Origin: Arenibacter sp040216555
GTDB taxonomy: Bacteria > Bacteroidota > Bacteroidia > Flavobacteriales > Flavobacteriaceae
Direction of reading: 5' to 3'
DNA length: 64,000 nt
Assembly (NCBI GenBank): GCA_040216555.1
Contig: JAVJOW010000014.1
Coordinates: forward strand, 1 to 64,000
Under the pieces are notes generated by a model. That model was given only the letters and a program-made list of their open reading frames with translations. It made no database searches and had not been told where the DNA came from. A program made the translations under genes and the position numbers. Positions 43,844 through 53,784 of this stretch are shown piece after piece (the stretch's first letter is position 1; each line of letters begins with the position of its first letter).

Positions 43844-43875
43844 AAAAAGGCCCGTAATTTATTACCGGCCTTTTT
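43844..43875. terminator. Bidirectional terminator
   Basis: AAAAAGGCC pairs with GGCCTTTTT, with an inner GTAAT/ATTAC stem beyond one mismatch. T tracts occur on both strands, so it can stop both the rhomboid gene and the convergent TlpA-like gene. Confidence 0.75.
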
Positions 43876-43894
43876 AATTAAATCTGGAACTATC

Positions 43895-45025
43895 TTATTG
43901 CAAAAGTTCTGAGATTTTCGACTCCAATTCAGGGCCTCTTAGGTTTTTAGCTACAATTACCCCGTTTTCATCTAGGATAAAGGTAGCAGGAATGGCTTCT
44001 ACATTGTAAAGTTTGGCCACAGCATCATTGAAGTAATCCAAACTGGAAATATGGTTCCAACTAAGTTTGTCATCTGCAATCGCCTTTTTCCAATCTTCTT
44101 CCTTTCTATCCAAAGAAACACCAATTATATTAAGTCCTTTGGAGTGGTACTTGTTGTAGATATTGACCACATTGGGATTTTCGACCCTACATGGTTTACA
44201 CCAAGCTGCCCAAAAATCGATAATGGTCACTTTTCCCATTGCCTCTTTTAGGGATAATTCCTTACCGTCTGGGGTAGGCCCTGAAAAGTCGGGGGCAGTA
44301 GCGCCTATCTCCGTACTCTTGCCTTTTTCTTCCCTAGCTTTGGCAGCCTCCAAACTTTTAAGGATGTTTTTGGCAGGCAGGGTTTCCTTTATTTCAGGGG
44401 TTAAGGCATCATACATTTTCTGTGCCTCATCGCTCTCGATCATTCTTGTACCAAGACCTTTTTCTATCAATAAAGCGGAAATAAGGCCATTTGGATTGTT
44501 TTTGATGAAATTCAACTCAAAATTCTTATATTCTTCTTGAAGTTCGGCAAACTCGTCACGTAAGGAGTTAGCGGTAGCTTCGTTTCCGCTAATATTTGCG
44601 TTTTGCATGTCTTTTTGAATTGACATTGCCTGATCGGACAATGCCCTTGATTCACTTAGATAGTTAAAGAAAATATTATTCTGTACAGTTCCTTTGACCT
44701 TGGCAAAATTTAAACTATCCTTTTGTGCACTAAATTCTATTTCGCCTTTTTCGGCAACAACCGGGGTATATCCCTGTATTTTATCAACAAAAATATATAT
44801 TAAATCAGGCGAATCAGCAGGACCACTAATGGTAAACTTACCATTCTCAACTGTGGTGGTGTCAATATCATAAGGTTGATTGTTTTCATTAATCTTTCTA
44901 AGAAATATTTGGGTACCGTTTTCCACATCACCGGTTAAAGTTCCGTTCAATACAAAACCTTCGGGTTTACTGTTGCACGCTAAAACTCCTACAATCACCG
45001 TAAGGGATAAAAATATTTTTTTCAT
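43895..45025 (-). CDS. TlpA-family thioredoxin lipoprotein with DUF4369
   Basis: This 376-residue envelope protein starts with a lipoprotein signal (lipobox LAC, Cys 17). An N-terminal DUF4369-like domain (GFVLNGTLTGDVENGTQIFLRK) covers about 25-110. A helical linker and a C-terminal TlpA/AhpC-TSA domain follow from about 240, with FWAAWCKPCRVENP (CxxC within WCKPC) and the cis-proline near AIPATFILDENG. It probably reduces or isomerises disulfides in the periplasm. A candidate -7 element TACATTTG lies just upstream, and the terminator at 43844-43875 lies after the stop. Confidence 0.9.
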   Translation of the reverse strand: MKKIFLSLTVIVGVLACNSKPEGFVLNGTLTGDVENGTQIFLRKINENNQPYDIDTTTVENGKFTISGPADSPDLIYIFVDKIQGYTPVVAEKGEIEFSAQKDSLNFAKVKGTVQNNIFFNYLSESRALSDQAMSIQKDMQNANISGNEATANSLRDEFAELQEEYKNFELNFIKNNPNGLISALLIEKGLGTRMIESDEAQKMYDALTPEIKETLPAKNILKSLEAAKAREEKGKSTEIGATAPDFSGPTPDGKELSLKEAMGKVTIIDFWAAWCKPCRVENPNVVNIYNKYHSKGLNIIGVSLDRKEEDWKKAIADDKLSWNHISSLDYFNDAVAKLYNVEAIPATFILDENGVIVAKNLRGPELESKISELLQ

Positions 45026-45047
45026 TGTTGTTTTCTTTTAATTGCCG

Positions 45048-45055
45048 CAAATGTA
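45048..45055 (-). promoter_or_regulatory. Candidate -7 element of the TlpA-like gene
   Basis: On the minus strand this reads TACATTTG (TAnnTTTG). It lies 22 bases before the start codon. No TTG-type -33 element was identified at the expected distance. Confidence 0.4.
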
Positions 45056-45071
45056 CTTATATATGAGTAAT

Positions 45072-45107
45072 AAAAAAAGCCATAAATGCTACAAGAACAT
45101 TCATGGC
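45072..45107 (-). terminator. Intrinsic terminator after the outer-membrane protein gene
   Basis: Read on the minus strand, GCCATGAATG pairs with CATTTATGGC (one G:T wobble) around a 9-base loop and is followed by seven T. It separates the 45135-45644 gene from the TlpA-like gene. Confidence 0.7.
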
Positions 45108-45134
45108 CAATAAAATAGTAATTAGTTTTTTGTA

Positions 45135-45644
45135 TCAAAACTGATAGCGAATACCCAAGGCTATATCAAAATCAAAATTATCAGAGAAGTCTTTGTAGCC
45201 CACGATGCCAATTTCAGGTCTAAAATCCAATGAAATTAGCAAAGGAATGTCAAAGTTATATTCAATACCAATATCCCCGGCAGCTAGAACGAACAATCCA
45301 CCATCGGGTGTATAGTATCCTCCATTGCCATTTGGCCTGGAGGCAAAATCCACACTTCCTAAACCGCCACCTGCGCCATAATACCAATTGAAATTTCCAT
45401 CCAATGGCCTAACCCATTGGTAAAGGGCAGTTAATTTAAAGGCATCAAAATAACGACTATCGCGCCATCCAAGGTTGGCTTCCAATCTGTTGTCGCGGTC
45501 CAAAGATTTTTGATAGGATATTTCTGCACCAAAACCATCACTGTCTCCTAAGCGCAGACCAATGGCGTGATCGGATATTTCCTGGGCACTCATAGAGAAC
45601 CAGGAACAGAACATAAATAGGGTAAATAATTTTAAAATTTTCAT
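45135..45644 (-). CDS. Small outer-membrane beta-barrel protein
   Basis: This 169-residue protein begins, at ATG 45644, with a signal peptide MKILKLFTLFMFCSWFSMSA. The remainder is a short barrel with GLRLGDSDGFGAEISYQKS, NLGWRDSRYFDAFKLTALYQ and a C-terminal LGIRYQF ending in phenylalanine, the usual outer-membrane signal. The extra 19 codons of the longer frame lack similarity to a signal. It resembles generic 8-strand OMPs; the function is unknown. It sits alone between a divergent oxidoreductase gene and its own terminator. Confidence 0.8.
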   Translation of the reverse strand: MKILKLFTLFMFCSWFSMSAQEISDHAIGLRLGDSDGFGAEISYQKSLDRDNRLEANLGWRDSRYFDAFKLTALYQWVRPLDGNFNWYYGAGGGLGSVDFASRPNGNGGYYTPDGGLFVLAAGDIGIEYNFDIPLLISLDFRPEIGIVGYKDFSDNFDFDIALGIRYQF

Positions 45645-45747
45645 AAGTGTTCTAAAGTTAATTAATGTAAAAATTAAAAATTCATTATTAATCTGAAACA
45701 ATAAAACTTAATTTAGTGCCCAAAATTGTTTTGAGTTGGATAAAAAT

Positions 45748-48648
45748 ATGCTAAATAAATTAAAGGGTGATTTAGAGGGCGATTTGTTTGTTGACAAATT
45801 AATGACCACCCTATATGCCACCGATGCTTCCGTATATAGAAAAATGCCAATGGCAGTGGCCTACCCGAAGACTGAAGAGGATATTAGAAAACTGATTCTT
45901 TTTGCAGGAGAACACAAAATTGGTTTAATACCTAGAACTGCAGGAACCTCCCTTGCCGGACAATGTGTTGGGGACGGTATAGTAGTGGATGTCTCCAAAA
46001 ATTTCACCAAGATTCTTTCTGTTGATGTAGATAAAAAACAAGTTACCCTGCAGCCAGGGGTAATCCGCGACGAGTTAAATCTTTATTTGGAGCCCTACGG
46101 CCTATTTTTTGGACCAAACACCTCTACTTCCAACCGCTGTATGATCGGTGGAATGGTAGGCAACAATTCCTCAGGGACTACCTCCATCCAATACGGTGTT
46201 ACCCGCGATCAGGTGGTATCCTTACAAACTTATTTATCTGACGGTAGCAAGGTAGAGTTCAAGGACCTGTCCTTGAACGAATTTCTCGGAAAAATGTCAT
46301 TGGATAATTTTGAAGGAACAATTTACAACAACATCCATAAAGAATTAAGCAACAAGGAAATACAGGCAGAAATTTTAAGGGAATTTCCAAAACCCCAGAT
46401 TCATAGGCGCAATACCGGATATGCTGTGGACGAGTTGCTCAAGAACAATATTTTTGGGGATAGTGCCCAAGGCATAAACTTATGTAAATTATTGAGCGGG
46501 AGTGAAGGCACTTTGGCATTTACAACAGAAATTGTGCTTCAATTGGCAGAGTTGCCGCCGAAACTTTCTGCCATGGTGGTTACCCATTACAAAACACTGG
46601 AGGACTGTTTAATGGATGTAGTTCCTGTAATGGGGCACAATTTACATCTATGTGAAATGATGGACAAGGTAATTTTGGATTGTACCAAAAATAACCGTAC
46701 CCAATTGGAGAACAGATTTTTTGTGGAAGGGGATCCCGCGGCTTTGCTAATGTTAGAAGTTAAGGCGGATACCGAGGAGGACTTGAACAAACAACTTCAG
46801 CAATTATTGGACACGGTTAAAAAGTCGGGATTGAGCTATGCCAACCCTATATTGAAGTTCGGTGATGTGAATAAGGCGATCGAACTGAGAAAGGCCGGAT
46901 TGGGTCTTCTCGGAAATATTGTGGGAGACCGTAAGGCGGTTGCCTGTATAGAGGATACTGCAGTGGCCTTGGAAGACCTCAAGGATTTTATAGGGGAATT
47001 CACCCAAATTATGAAGGATTATAAGCAAGATGCGGTCTACTATGCCCATGCCGGGGCAGGGGAGCTGCATTTAAGGCCGATCTTAAACTTAAAGAAATCT
47101 GCAGATGTGGCCTTGTTCAGGTCCATTACCACAGAGGTGGCCAAGCTTACCAAAAAATACCACGGATCCTTTAGCGGGGAACATGGCGATGGAATTGTGA
47201 GGGCCGAGTTTATTCCGCTTATGATAGGTGAGAAGAATTACGAGCTCCTGAAACGTGTAAAGACCTATTTTGATCCACATAACATCTTCAACCCCGGAAA
47301 AATTGTGGATGCCTATCCCATGGATGAATCCCTAAGGTATGAAATTGACCGTCAGGAACCGGAAATAGAAACCTTGATGGATTTCTCCGACAGCGAAGGC
47401 ATTCTAAAAGCAGCCGAAAAATGTAATGGTAGCGGGGATTGCAGAAAGACCCATTTGGTATCTGGAGCCATGTGCCCCAGTTACCATGCCACCAAAAATG
47501 AAAAGGATACCACACGTGGCCGCGCCAATACCCTGCGCGAATTTTTAACTTCTTCGGAAAAGCCGAATAAGTTTAACAATAAGGAGCTAAAAGAAGTTTT
47601 TGATCTATGCTTAAGCTGTAAGGCCTGCTCCAGTGAATGCCCCAGCAACGTTGATGTTGCTACACTGAAAGCAGAATTTTTATATCAATATCAGGAAGAG
47701 AACGGATATCCCTTAAGGGCGAAGCTTTTTGCCTATAATACCCAATTGAATAAATTGGGAAGTAGTATGGCAGGTATTACCAATGCCATGTACGATTCCA
47801 AACTCTTTGGCGGATTGCTTAAGAAGTCGGTCGGAGTAGCAGCGCAACGTAGCCTGCCGAAAGTTTATAAGTTCGATTTTGATAAAGAGCTTCAAAAAGC
47901 TAAGGGTCAGGTAAATACTACCAAGTCCAAGGTTGTGCTGTACATAGATGAATTTACCAACTACTTGGATGTGGATCTGGGTAGGGATGCTATTGAAGTG
48001 CTAACGCGATTGGGGTATGAGGTGGAGCTTTTTTATGCAGAGAGTGGAAGGACGTATATTTCCAAAGGTTTTTTAAAACAGGCCAAAAAATTAGCCATTA
48101 AGAATGTGGAAAAACTTTCGCAACTAACGGATAAAGGACTTCCTATAATTGGATTGGAACCTTCGGCCATACTCACCTTTAGGGATGAATATAAACGATT
48201 TGGTTTTGACAAAAAGGAGATGGGTGCCGTCGCTGCCAATTCTTTTTTAATAGAAGAATTTTTGGCCAAAGAAATTCAGTCGGGCGTTTTAACATCAGAT
48301 CTATTTACCCAGGAAGCCAAGACCGTAAAGATCCACACCCATTGCCACCAAAAGTCAATTTCCAACCAAAAGGTAACCTTTGACATATTGAATCTTCCAA
48401 AAAATTATACTGTTTCTATTATAAGTTCCGGATGTTGTGGTATGGCAGGCTCCTTTGGGTATGAAAAGGAGCATTATGAGGTGAGTATGCAGGTGGGGGA
48501 GCTAAAGTTGTTCCCGGCCGTTAGGAAGTCCGCAGAGGATGTAATCATTGCTGCCAATGGAACAAGTTGTAGGCATCAGATTTACGATGGTACCCAAAGA
48601 AAGGCCCTGCATCCTATAACGGTATTGAAGCAGGCGCTTATTGTCTAA
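45748..48648 (+). CDS. FAD-linked oxidoreductase with 4Fe-4S and CCG domains (D-2-hydroxyacid dehydrogenase-like)
   Basis: This 966-residue protein joins three parts. An FAD-binding PCMH domain comes first (PRTAGTSLAGQCVGDGIVVD, GGMVGNNSSGTTSIQYG, about 60-150), with an FAD-oxidase C-terminal domain to about 540 that includes GSFSGEHGDGIVRAEF. Ferredoxin-like cysteines follow in CNGSGDCRK and CLSCKACSSECPSNVD. The C-terminus is a CCG region (HCHQKS, SGCCGMAGSFGYE). The layout matches YdiJ-type D-2-hydroxyglutarate or D-lactate dehydrogenases. I use ATG 45748; a TTG four codons earlier is in frame. It probably passes electrons to the membrane quinone pool, inferred from the family. Confidence 0.9.
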   Translation: MLNKLKGDLEGDLFVDKLMTTLYATDASVYRKMPMAVAYPKTEEDIRKLILFAGEHKIGLIPRTAGTSLAGQCVGDGIVVDVSKNFTKILSVDVDKKQVTLQPGVIRDELNLYLEPYGLFFGPNTSTSNRCMIGGMVGNNSSGTTSIQYGVTRDQVVSLQTYLSDGSKVEFKDLSLNEFLGKMSLDNFEGTIYNNIHKELSNKEIQAEILREFPKPQIHRRNTGYAVDELLKNNIFGDSAQGINLCKLLSGSEGTLAFTTEIVLQLAELPPKLSAMVVTHYKTLEDCLMDVVPVMGHNLHLCEMMDKVILDCTKNNRTQLENRFFVEGDPAALLMLEVKADTEEDLNKQLQQLLDTVKKSGLSYANPILKFGDVNKAIELRKAGLGLLGNIVGDRKAVACIEDTAVALEDLKDFIGEFTQIMKDYKQDAVYYAHAGAGELHLRPILNLKKSADVALFRSITTEVAKLTKKYHGSFSGEHGDGIVRAEFIPLMIGEKNYELLKRVKTYFDPHNIFNPGKIVDAYPMDESLRYEIDRQEPEIETLMDFSDSEGILKAAEKCNGSGDCRKTHLVSGAMCPSYHATKNEKDTTRGRANTLREFLTSSEKPNKFNNKELKEVFDLCLSCKACSSECPSNVDVATLKAEFLYQYQEENGYPLRAKLFAYNTQLNKLGSSMAGITNAMYDSKLFGGLLKKSVGVAAQRSLPKVYKFDFDKELQKAKGQVNTTKSKVVLYIDEFTNYLDVDLGRDAIEVLTRLGYEVELFYAESGRTYISKGFLKQAKKLAIKNVEKLSQLTDKGLPIIGLEPSAILTFRDEYKRFGFDKKEMGAVAANSFLIEEFLAKEIQSGVLTSDLFTQEAKTVKIHTHCHQKSISNQKVTFDILNLPKNYTVSIISSGCCGMAGSFGYEKEHYEVSMQVGELKLFPAVRKSAEDVIIAANGTSCRHQIYDGTQRKALHPITVLKQALIV

Positions 48649-48812
48649 TTGGATTCTATTTGGATGGCGGTAAACAGAGCCTTATCAATAAAAAAATAAA
48701 GAATTTTAGCCCTGTTCAATACTTGTAGTAGTTGTTGGCCAGGGTTTGTTTTCCATTGTTTTGCAACAGTGGTAATCGGTTTTTAGGATCTAAGCCAAAT
48801 CAGGGGTTAAAA

Positions 48813-49673
48813 TTAGATCTTTGCTTTTTTTGACAATTTTTTCAGAGGCTCTTCTGCGATGGTTGTGGCTGCCAGTAATTCATGAATGTCCATGCCCTTA
48901 AGTTCTTCATCCGCGAAGAAAGGGGAAAGTTTATCCGCGCTGTATCTATATATCTTCCAGCGTTTAAAGGCATATTCAAGAGCAGTGAGATTTTCTACCC
49001 AATCTCCGGAATTTAAATAGGTGCATTTACCTCGTTCACTTTCGTAAATCTCTTTTTTGGGCTGATGGATATGGCCGCAGATAACATAATCATAATTCTC
49101 GTCAATGGCCAATTCCTTTGCCGTATGTTCAAAATTTTGAACAAATCTAACGGCACCTTTTACGCTGTTCTTAATTCTTTTTGACAAGGAATATTTTTCT
49201 CGCCCCAGTTTGCCCAAGGTCCAATTAATGGTTCTGTTAATGAGAATTAATAGACTGTAACCATGCCTGCCCAGTTTGGCCACCCATTTTGCATTTTGAA
49301 TGGATATATCAAAAACATCACCATGAAAGAACCAGGCCCTTTTACCATTTAATTCTAGGGTCAATTGATCTACAAAATGAATATTTCCCAAAGCAGTATC
49401 GCAGAACCTACGAAGCCTTTCGTCGTGGTTCCCTACAATATAATATACTTCGGTACCATAAGTGGCCATTCCCATAATTTTTCTCAGCACTTTTAGGTGT
49501 GTAGCAGGGAAGTATTTTTTGCTAAATTGCCAGATATCCACTATATCACCGTTTAAAATGAGTGTTTTAGGGTTTATACTGTTCAAATAGGCCAGTAGTT
49601 CATCCGCATGACATCCGATTGTCCCTAAATGTACATCGGAAATAACTACCAATTCTATTTGTCGTTTTTTCAC
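48813..49673 (-). CDS. UDP-2,3-diacylglucosamine diphosphatase-like metallophosphoesterase
   Basis: This 286-residue enzyme has all calcineurin-type metal motifs: DVHLG (DxH), NGDIVDIW (GDxxD), VGNHDER (GNHD), HGDVFD and CGHIHQP. HGYSLLILINRTINWTLGKLG supplies a hydrophobic insert as in LpxH-like enzymes, which remove UMP from UDP-diacylglucosamine in lipid A synthesis. Flavobacteria often have more than one such paralogue, so an LpxH role is probable but not proven. It is divergent from aroC over 230 bases and has no operon partner. Confidence 0.85.
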   Translation of the reverse strand: MKKRQIELVVISDVHLGTIGCHADELLAYLNSINPKTLILNGDIVDIWQFSKKYFPATHLKVLRKIMGMATYGTEVYYIVGNHDERLRRFCDTALGNIHFVDQLTLELNGKRAWFFHGDVFDISIQNAKWVAKLGRHGYSLLILINRTINWTLGKLGREKYSLSKRIKNSVKGAVRFVQNFEHTAKELAIDENYDYVICGHIHQPKKEIYESERGKCTYLNSGDWVENLTALEYAFKRWKIYRYSADKLSPFFADEELKGMDIHELLAATTIAEEPLKKLSKKAKI

Positions 49674-49834
49674 GGAGGTGGAATTTTCCCAAATTAAAGC
49701 TTTGGATTTAAATTCAAGGTGAAGGTAAAAACAAATTAGAATAAGGAAATAGTTAAGTTTACATTAAGTTGGTCCAATTCTGTTTTAATTTGCAATAAGC
49801 AAGGTTTCTATTTTCGTATTTCTGTTTTAAGATT

Positions 49835-49842
49835 TACCTTTG
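49835..49842 (+). promoter_or_regulatory. Candidate -7 element of aroC
   Basis: TACCTTTG fits TAnnTTTG, about 60 bases before the ATG. No convincing -33 element was seen. Confidence 0.35.
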
Positions 49843-49903
49843 TAATCTTTGAGTTGAAAAGACCTTTTAAACCATTTCATAACCACAAATTTTAACCACA
49901 AAC

Positions 49904-50968
49904 ATGGCAGGAAATACTTTTGGAACCCTTTTTAAACTATCTACGTTTGGAGAATCTCACGGTGTGGCCATCGGTGGCGTACTGGATGGCTGCCCGGCAG
50001 GAATTGAATTGAACCTGGAGGCCATTCAGGAAGATCTGGACAGGCGTAAACCTGGTCAGTCGGCCATCGTGACCCAGCGTAAGGAGCCTGATACCGTGGA
50101 GTTTTACTCTGGAATTTTTGAAGGGAAGACCACAGGGACACCTATAGGGTTTGCCATACACAATACGAATCAAAAATCACATGATTATTCACATATTAAG
50201 GACTCTTATAGACCTTCGCATGCCGATTATGTGTACGACCAAAAATATGGTTTCAGGGATTATCGCGGAGGAGGAAGAAGTTCGGCCAGGGAAACCGCCA
50301 GTAGGGTAGTTGCTGGAGCCATTGCCAAACAATTTTTGGGCGATATGAAAATAAATGCCTACGTTTCCCAAGTGGGCGAACTTTCTTTAAACAAAAGTTA
50401 CCAGGAACTCGATTTTTCACTTATAGAATCCAATCCTGTACGATGTCCGGATACCGCTACTGCGGCTAAAATGGAAGAATATATTAAAAAAATAAAAAAG
50501 GAAGGTGATACCGTTGGAGGGGTAATTACCTGTGTTATCCAAAATATTCCTGTAGGCTTGGGAGAACCGGTTTTTGATAAACTGCATGCAGAACTGGGGA
50601 AGGCCATGCTGTCCATTAACGCCGTTAAAGGTTTTGAGTACGGTAGCGGATTTGAAGGGGTAAAGATGAAGGGGAGTGCACATAACGATCAGTTCAATAC
50701 CGATGGTAGCACCAAGACCAATCATAGTGGGGGTATTCAGGGCGGTATAAGCAACGGCATGGATATTTACTTCAATATCGCATTTAAGCCGGTTGCTACT
50801 GTTATCCAGGCCTATGATACCATAGATAGGGAAGGGAATAAAGTAAGCACCCAAGGCAAGGGTAGGCATGACCCATGTGTAGTGCCCAGGGCGGTTCCCA
50901 TTGTGGAAGCAATGGCGGCCTTGGTTATGGCAGATTATACTTTGCTGAATAGGACTATCAAATTATAG
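49904..50968 (+). CDS. aroC: Chorismate synthase
   Basis: This 354-residue enzyme converts 5-enolpyruvylshikimate-3-phosphate to chorismate with reduced FMN, the last common step to aromatic amino acids and folate. The signatures GESHGVAIGGVLDGCPAGI (about 16-34), YRGGGRSSARETASRVVAGA (about 123-142) and the C-terminal RHDPCVVPRAVPIVEAMAAL are complete. The start at ATG 49904 gives the conserved MAGNTFGTLFKLSTFGESHG. It stands alone; no aro neighbour is present. A short hairpin TGGTGC-TTT-GCACCA follows at 50981-50995. Confidence 0.96.
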   Translation: MAGNTFGTLFKLSTFGESHGVAIGGVLDGCPAGIELNLEAIQEDLDRRKPGQSAIVTQRKEPDTVEFYSGIFEGKTTGTPIGFAIHNTNQKSHDYSHIKDSYRPSHADYVYDQKYGFRDYRGGGRSSARETASRVVAGAIAKQFLGDMKINAYVSQVGELSLNKSYQELDFSLIESNPVRCPDTATAAKMEEYIKKIKKEGDTVGGVITCVIQNIPVGLGEPVFDKLHAELGKAMLSINAVKGFEYGSGFEGVKMKGSAHNDQFNTDGSTKTNHSGGIQGGISNGMDIYFNIAFKPVATVIQAYDTIDREGNKVSTQGKGRHDPCVVPRAVPIVEAMAALVMADYTLLNRTIKL

Positions 50969-50980
50969 CCTTATATTTTT

Positions 50981-50995
50981 TGGTGCTTTGCACCA
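50981..50995 (+). terminator. Short hairpin after aroC
   Basis: TGGTGC-TTT-GCACCA forms a 6-bp stem with no clear T tract after it. It may be a weak terminator or a processing site between aroC and the symporter gene 37 bases on. Confidence 0.3.
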
Positions 50996-51031
50996 CAAAA
51001 TGCTATCTTTCCAATCTAAATCATTGTTTTT

Positions 51032-52339
51032 ATGAGGAAGTTGGAATTGCACTGGCAAATTATTTTAGGGATGGTGGGCGGAGTTCTTTTCGCTCTGGCC
51101 ATGGTTCAGTTTGATTGGGGCCCCAAAATTGTCTCCGATTGGATTAAACCCTTTGGGAATATTTTTATTAATTCTCTAAAGCTCATAGCGGTTCCATTGA
51201 TATTGGCTTCCCTGATCAAGGGGGTTTCAGATTTAAAGGATATCTCCAAACTTTCAAAAATGGGGGGGAGGACTATCGGAATTTACATTATAACTACTGT
51301 TATTGCCGTTTCCATCGGACTCACCATAGTGAATATTATAAAACCCGGATCCTCCATTTCAGAAGAGACGAGGAACGAATTGGTGGAAAATTACCAAGGT
51401 GATGCCGATTCTCAGATAGCGAAGGCCAATAAACAAAAAGAATCCGGGCCTCTCCAGGCCTTGGAAGATTTGGTGCCAAGCAATATTTTTGCGGCAGCCG
51501 GTGACAATGGCAACATGTTGCAGGTCATCTTTTTTGCTATTTTCTTTGGCGTGGGACTCATTTTGATACCGGCAGAGCAGGCCGATCCGGTAAAGAAGTT
51601 TTTTGATGGCTTCAATGAGGTAATTCTTAAGTTGATAGATTTGATTATGTTGGCCGCTCCTTATGGTGTTTTTGCCTTATTGGCCGCTTTGGTAGTGGAA
51701 TCTCCCAGTTTGGATCTATTCAAGGCTTTGGGATGGTATTCGGTAAGTGTACTATTAGGGTTGATCCTGATGATAGGCGTATACATTTCACTGGTATGGA
51801 TATTTACCAAACGCAAACCATCATTTTTTATAAATGGAATTTCCCCTGCACAATTACTGGCTTTTTCTACCAGTTCCAGTGCTGCAACACTACCTGTGAC
51901 CATGGAAAGGGTAGAGGAGCATTTAGGGGTAGAGGAAGAGGTTGCCAGTTTTGTATTGCCCATTGGGGCCACTATAAATATGGACGGTACCAGTCTTTAT
52001 CAAGCTGTTGCAGCGGTATTCATTGCACAGGCTTTTGGAATGGATCTTAGTTTTGGAGCCCAATTGGGAATCATTGTAACGGCCACCTTGGCTTCTATAG
52101 GGAGTGCCGCTGTACCGGGAGCAGGGATGGTGATGCTGGTCATTGTTTTGGCTCAGGCAGGAATTCCTGAGGCTGGATTGGCATTGATCTTTGCAGTAGA
52201 TAGGCCTTTGGATATGTGTAGAACGGTAGTTAATGTTACCGGGGATGCCGCAGTATCCATGATGGTGGCAAAGTCTGTAGATAAATTAGGGGAACCCAAA
52301 GTAAAGGAATGGAGTGATCATTATAAGCCATCAAAATAA
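51032..52339 (+). CDS. Dicarboxylate/amino acid:cation symporter (DAACS family), copy 1
   Basis: This 435-residue polytopic protein of the GltP/DctA family takes up dicarboxylates or glutamate/aspartate with protons or sodium. Motifs are AFSTSSSAATLPVTMERVEEH (re-entrant loop 1, serine-rich), VLPIGATINMDGTSLYQAVAAVF (the NMDGT motif), and SIGSAAVPGAGMVMLVIVL, followed by the C-terminal FAVDRPLDMCRTVVNVTGDA. The paralogue begins 115 bases downstream. Substrate and coupling ion are not certain. The two copies differ in the 110-150 linker and in the C-terminus. Confidence 0.9.
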   Translation: MRKLELHWQIILGMVGGVLFALAMVQFDWGPKIVSDWIKPFGNIFINSLKLIAVPLILASLIKGVSDLKDISKLSKMGGRTIGIYIITTVIAVSIGLTIVNIIKPGSSISEETRNELVENYQGDADSQIAKANKQKESGPLQALEDLVPSNIFAAAGDNGNMLQVIFFAIFFGVGLILIPAEQADPVKKFFDGFNEVILKLIDLIMLAAPYGVFALLAALVVESPSLDLFKALGWYSVSVLLGLILMIGVYISLVWIFTKRKPSFFINGISPAQLLAFSTSSSAATLPVTMERVEEHLGVEEEVASFVLPIGATINMDGTSLYQAVAAVFIAQAFGMDLSFGAQLGIIVTATLASIGSAAVPGAGMVMLVIVLAQAGIPEAGLALIFAVDRPLDMCRTVVNVTGDAAVSMMVAKSVDKLGEPKVKEWSDHYKPSK

Positions 52340-52454
52340 CAATCAGCTTCATTATTGCTGAATTCAGCGCCTATTAATACTACAAAAATTATTTTTGTCG
52401 TTTTGTAAATTCAATGGATTGTTCCCATAATTTAGCGCAATCTTAATTGAAATT

Positions 52455-53747
52455 ATGAAAAAACTTGCCTTGCACTGGCGAATCCTAATAGGTATGCTTT
52501 TGGGATTGCTTTTTGGGGTGTTAATGTTATATATATCTGGGGGTAAGCTATTTATTGAAAATTGGATCAATCCATTTGGCATTATCTTTATCAACCTCTT
52601 GAAGCTTATCGCCATTCCCTTAATTTTGGCTTCGATAATAAAGGGGATTTCAGATTTAAAGGATATTGCCCAATTTAAAACAATAGGTGTCCGTTCCGTT
52701 ACCTTATTTATCACCACTACCATAGTGGCAATTATTATAGGCTTGGTGCTGGTAAATATTTTTTCCCCTGGAAAAGGAATCTCTGAGGAAACCGTTGCAA
52801 GGATTACCAATGAATATGCAGGTCGGGAAGGTGTACAAGCTAAACTTGCTGAAGCTTCCTTGCAGAAGGAATCAGCGCCTTTACAATTTTTATTGGATAT
52901 GGTGCCGGACAATGCTTTTAGTGCAATGAGCGATAATAAATTAATGCTCCAAGTAATATTTTTTTCTGTATTTCTAGGGGTGTCCATGTTGCTAATAGGG
53001 GAAGTCAAGGCAAAACCTTTAAAAATCCTTTTCGATTCCCTAAACGATGCCGTATTGAAAATGGTCGATTTAATTATGTTAACAGCGCCCCTGGCCGTTT
53101 TCGCCCTTTTGGCCAATGTAGTGGTCAGCTCAGGAGATCCAGATTTACTATTGGCATTGGTTAAATATGCGGGAGTTGTTATTTTAGGGCTTTTTCTGAT
53201 GATTGTTTTTTACTGTACCGTATTGATGTTTGTAACCGGCAAAAACCCCATTTGGTTTTTAAAGGCCATCAGTCCTGCACAACTTTTGGCATTTTCTACT
53301 AGTTCAAGCGCGGCAACTCTTCCTTTAACCATGGAGAGGGTAGAGAATCAGTTGGGAGTGGACACGGAGGTTGCCAGTTTTGTGCTTCCTGTTGGGGCTA
53401 CCATAAATATGGACGGAACCAGTCTTTATCAAGGTGTGGCAGCAGTTTTCATTTCTCAGGCCTTGGGACATCATTTGGAGATTTCGGACCAATTAATGAT
53501 AATATTGACCGCGCTTTTGGCCTCTATAGGTTCAGCTGCAGTACCGGGAGCTGGAATGGTAATGTTGGTAATAGTTTTGGAGTCCATAGGATTTCCAAGT
53601 GATAAGTTGGCGGTAGGCTTAGCGTTGATCTTTGCGGTAGACAGACCTTTGGATATGGCCAGAACAGTAATAAATGTAACGGGCGACGCCATGGTATCCG
53701 TGGTTGTTGCAAAATCGGTGGGAAAGTTACACAGTATCCCTAAATAA
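52455..53747 (+). CDS. Dicarboxylate/amino acid:cation symporter (DAACS family), copy 2
   Basis: This 430-residue tandem paralogue of the previous gene shares the NMDGTSLYQ, AFSTSSSAATLPLTMERVEN and FAVDRPLDMARTVINVTGDA segments. The N-terminus KKLALHWRILIGMLLGLLFG parallels RKLELHWQIILGMVGGVLFA of copy 1. It differs mainly around residues 110-150. An A+T palindrome (52382-52398) overlapping TATTTTTG lies about 60 bases upstream, so it may have its own promoter. Duplicates often differ in substrate range or expression. Confidence 0.9.
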   Translation: MKKLALHWRILIGMLLGLLFGVLMLYISGGKLFIENWINPFGIIFINLLKLIAIPLILASIIKGISDLKDIAQFKTIGVRSVTLFITTTIVAIIIGLVLVNIFSPGKGISEETVARITNEYAGREGVQAKLAEASLQKESAPLQFLLDMVPDNAFSAMSDNKLMLQVIFFSVFLGVSMLLIGEVKAKPLKILFDSLNDAVLKMVDLIMLTAPLAVFALLANVVVSSGDPDLLLALVKYAGVVILGLFLMIVFYCTVLMFVTGKNPIWFLKAISPAQLLAFSTSSSAATLPLTMERVENQLGVDTEVASFVLPVGATINMDGTSLYQGVAAVFISQALGHHLEISDQLMIILTALLASIGSAAVPGAGMVMLVIVLESIGFPSDKLAVGLALIFAVDRPLDMARTVINVTGDAMVSVVVAKSVGKLHSIPK

Positions 53748-53784
53748 TAAGAGCCTTAAAGAGGTGCAATAAATAGTAGTTGTG

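Noticed and set aside
52364..53116. 250-codon frame antisense to the second symporter gene
   Set aside because: Fully inside a well-supported gene on the other strand; the protein lacks family motifs.
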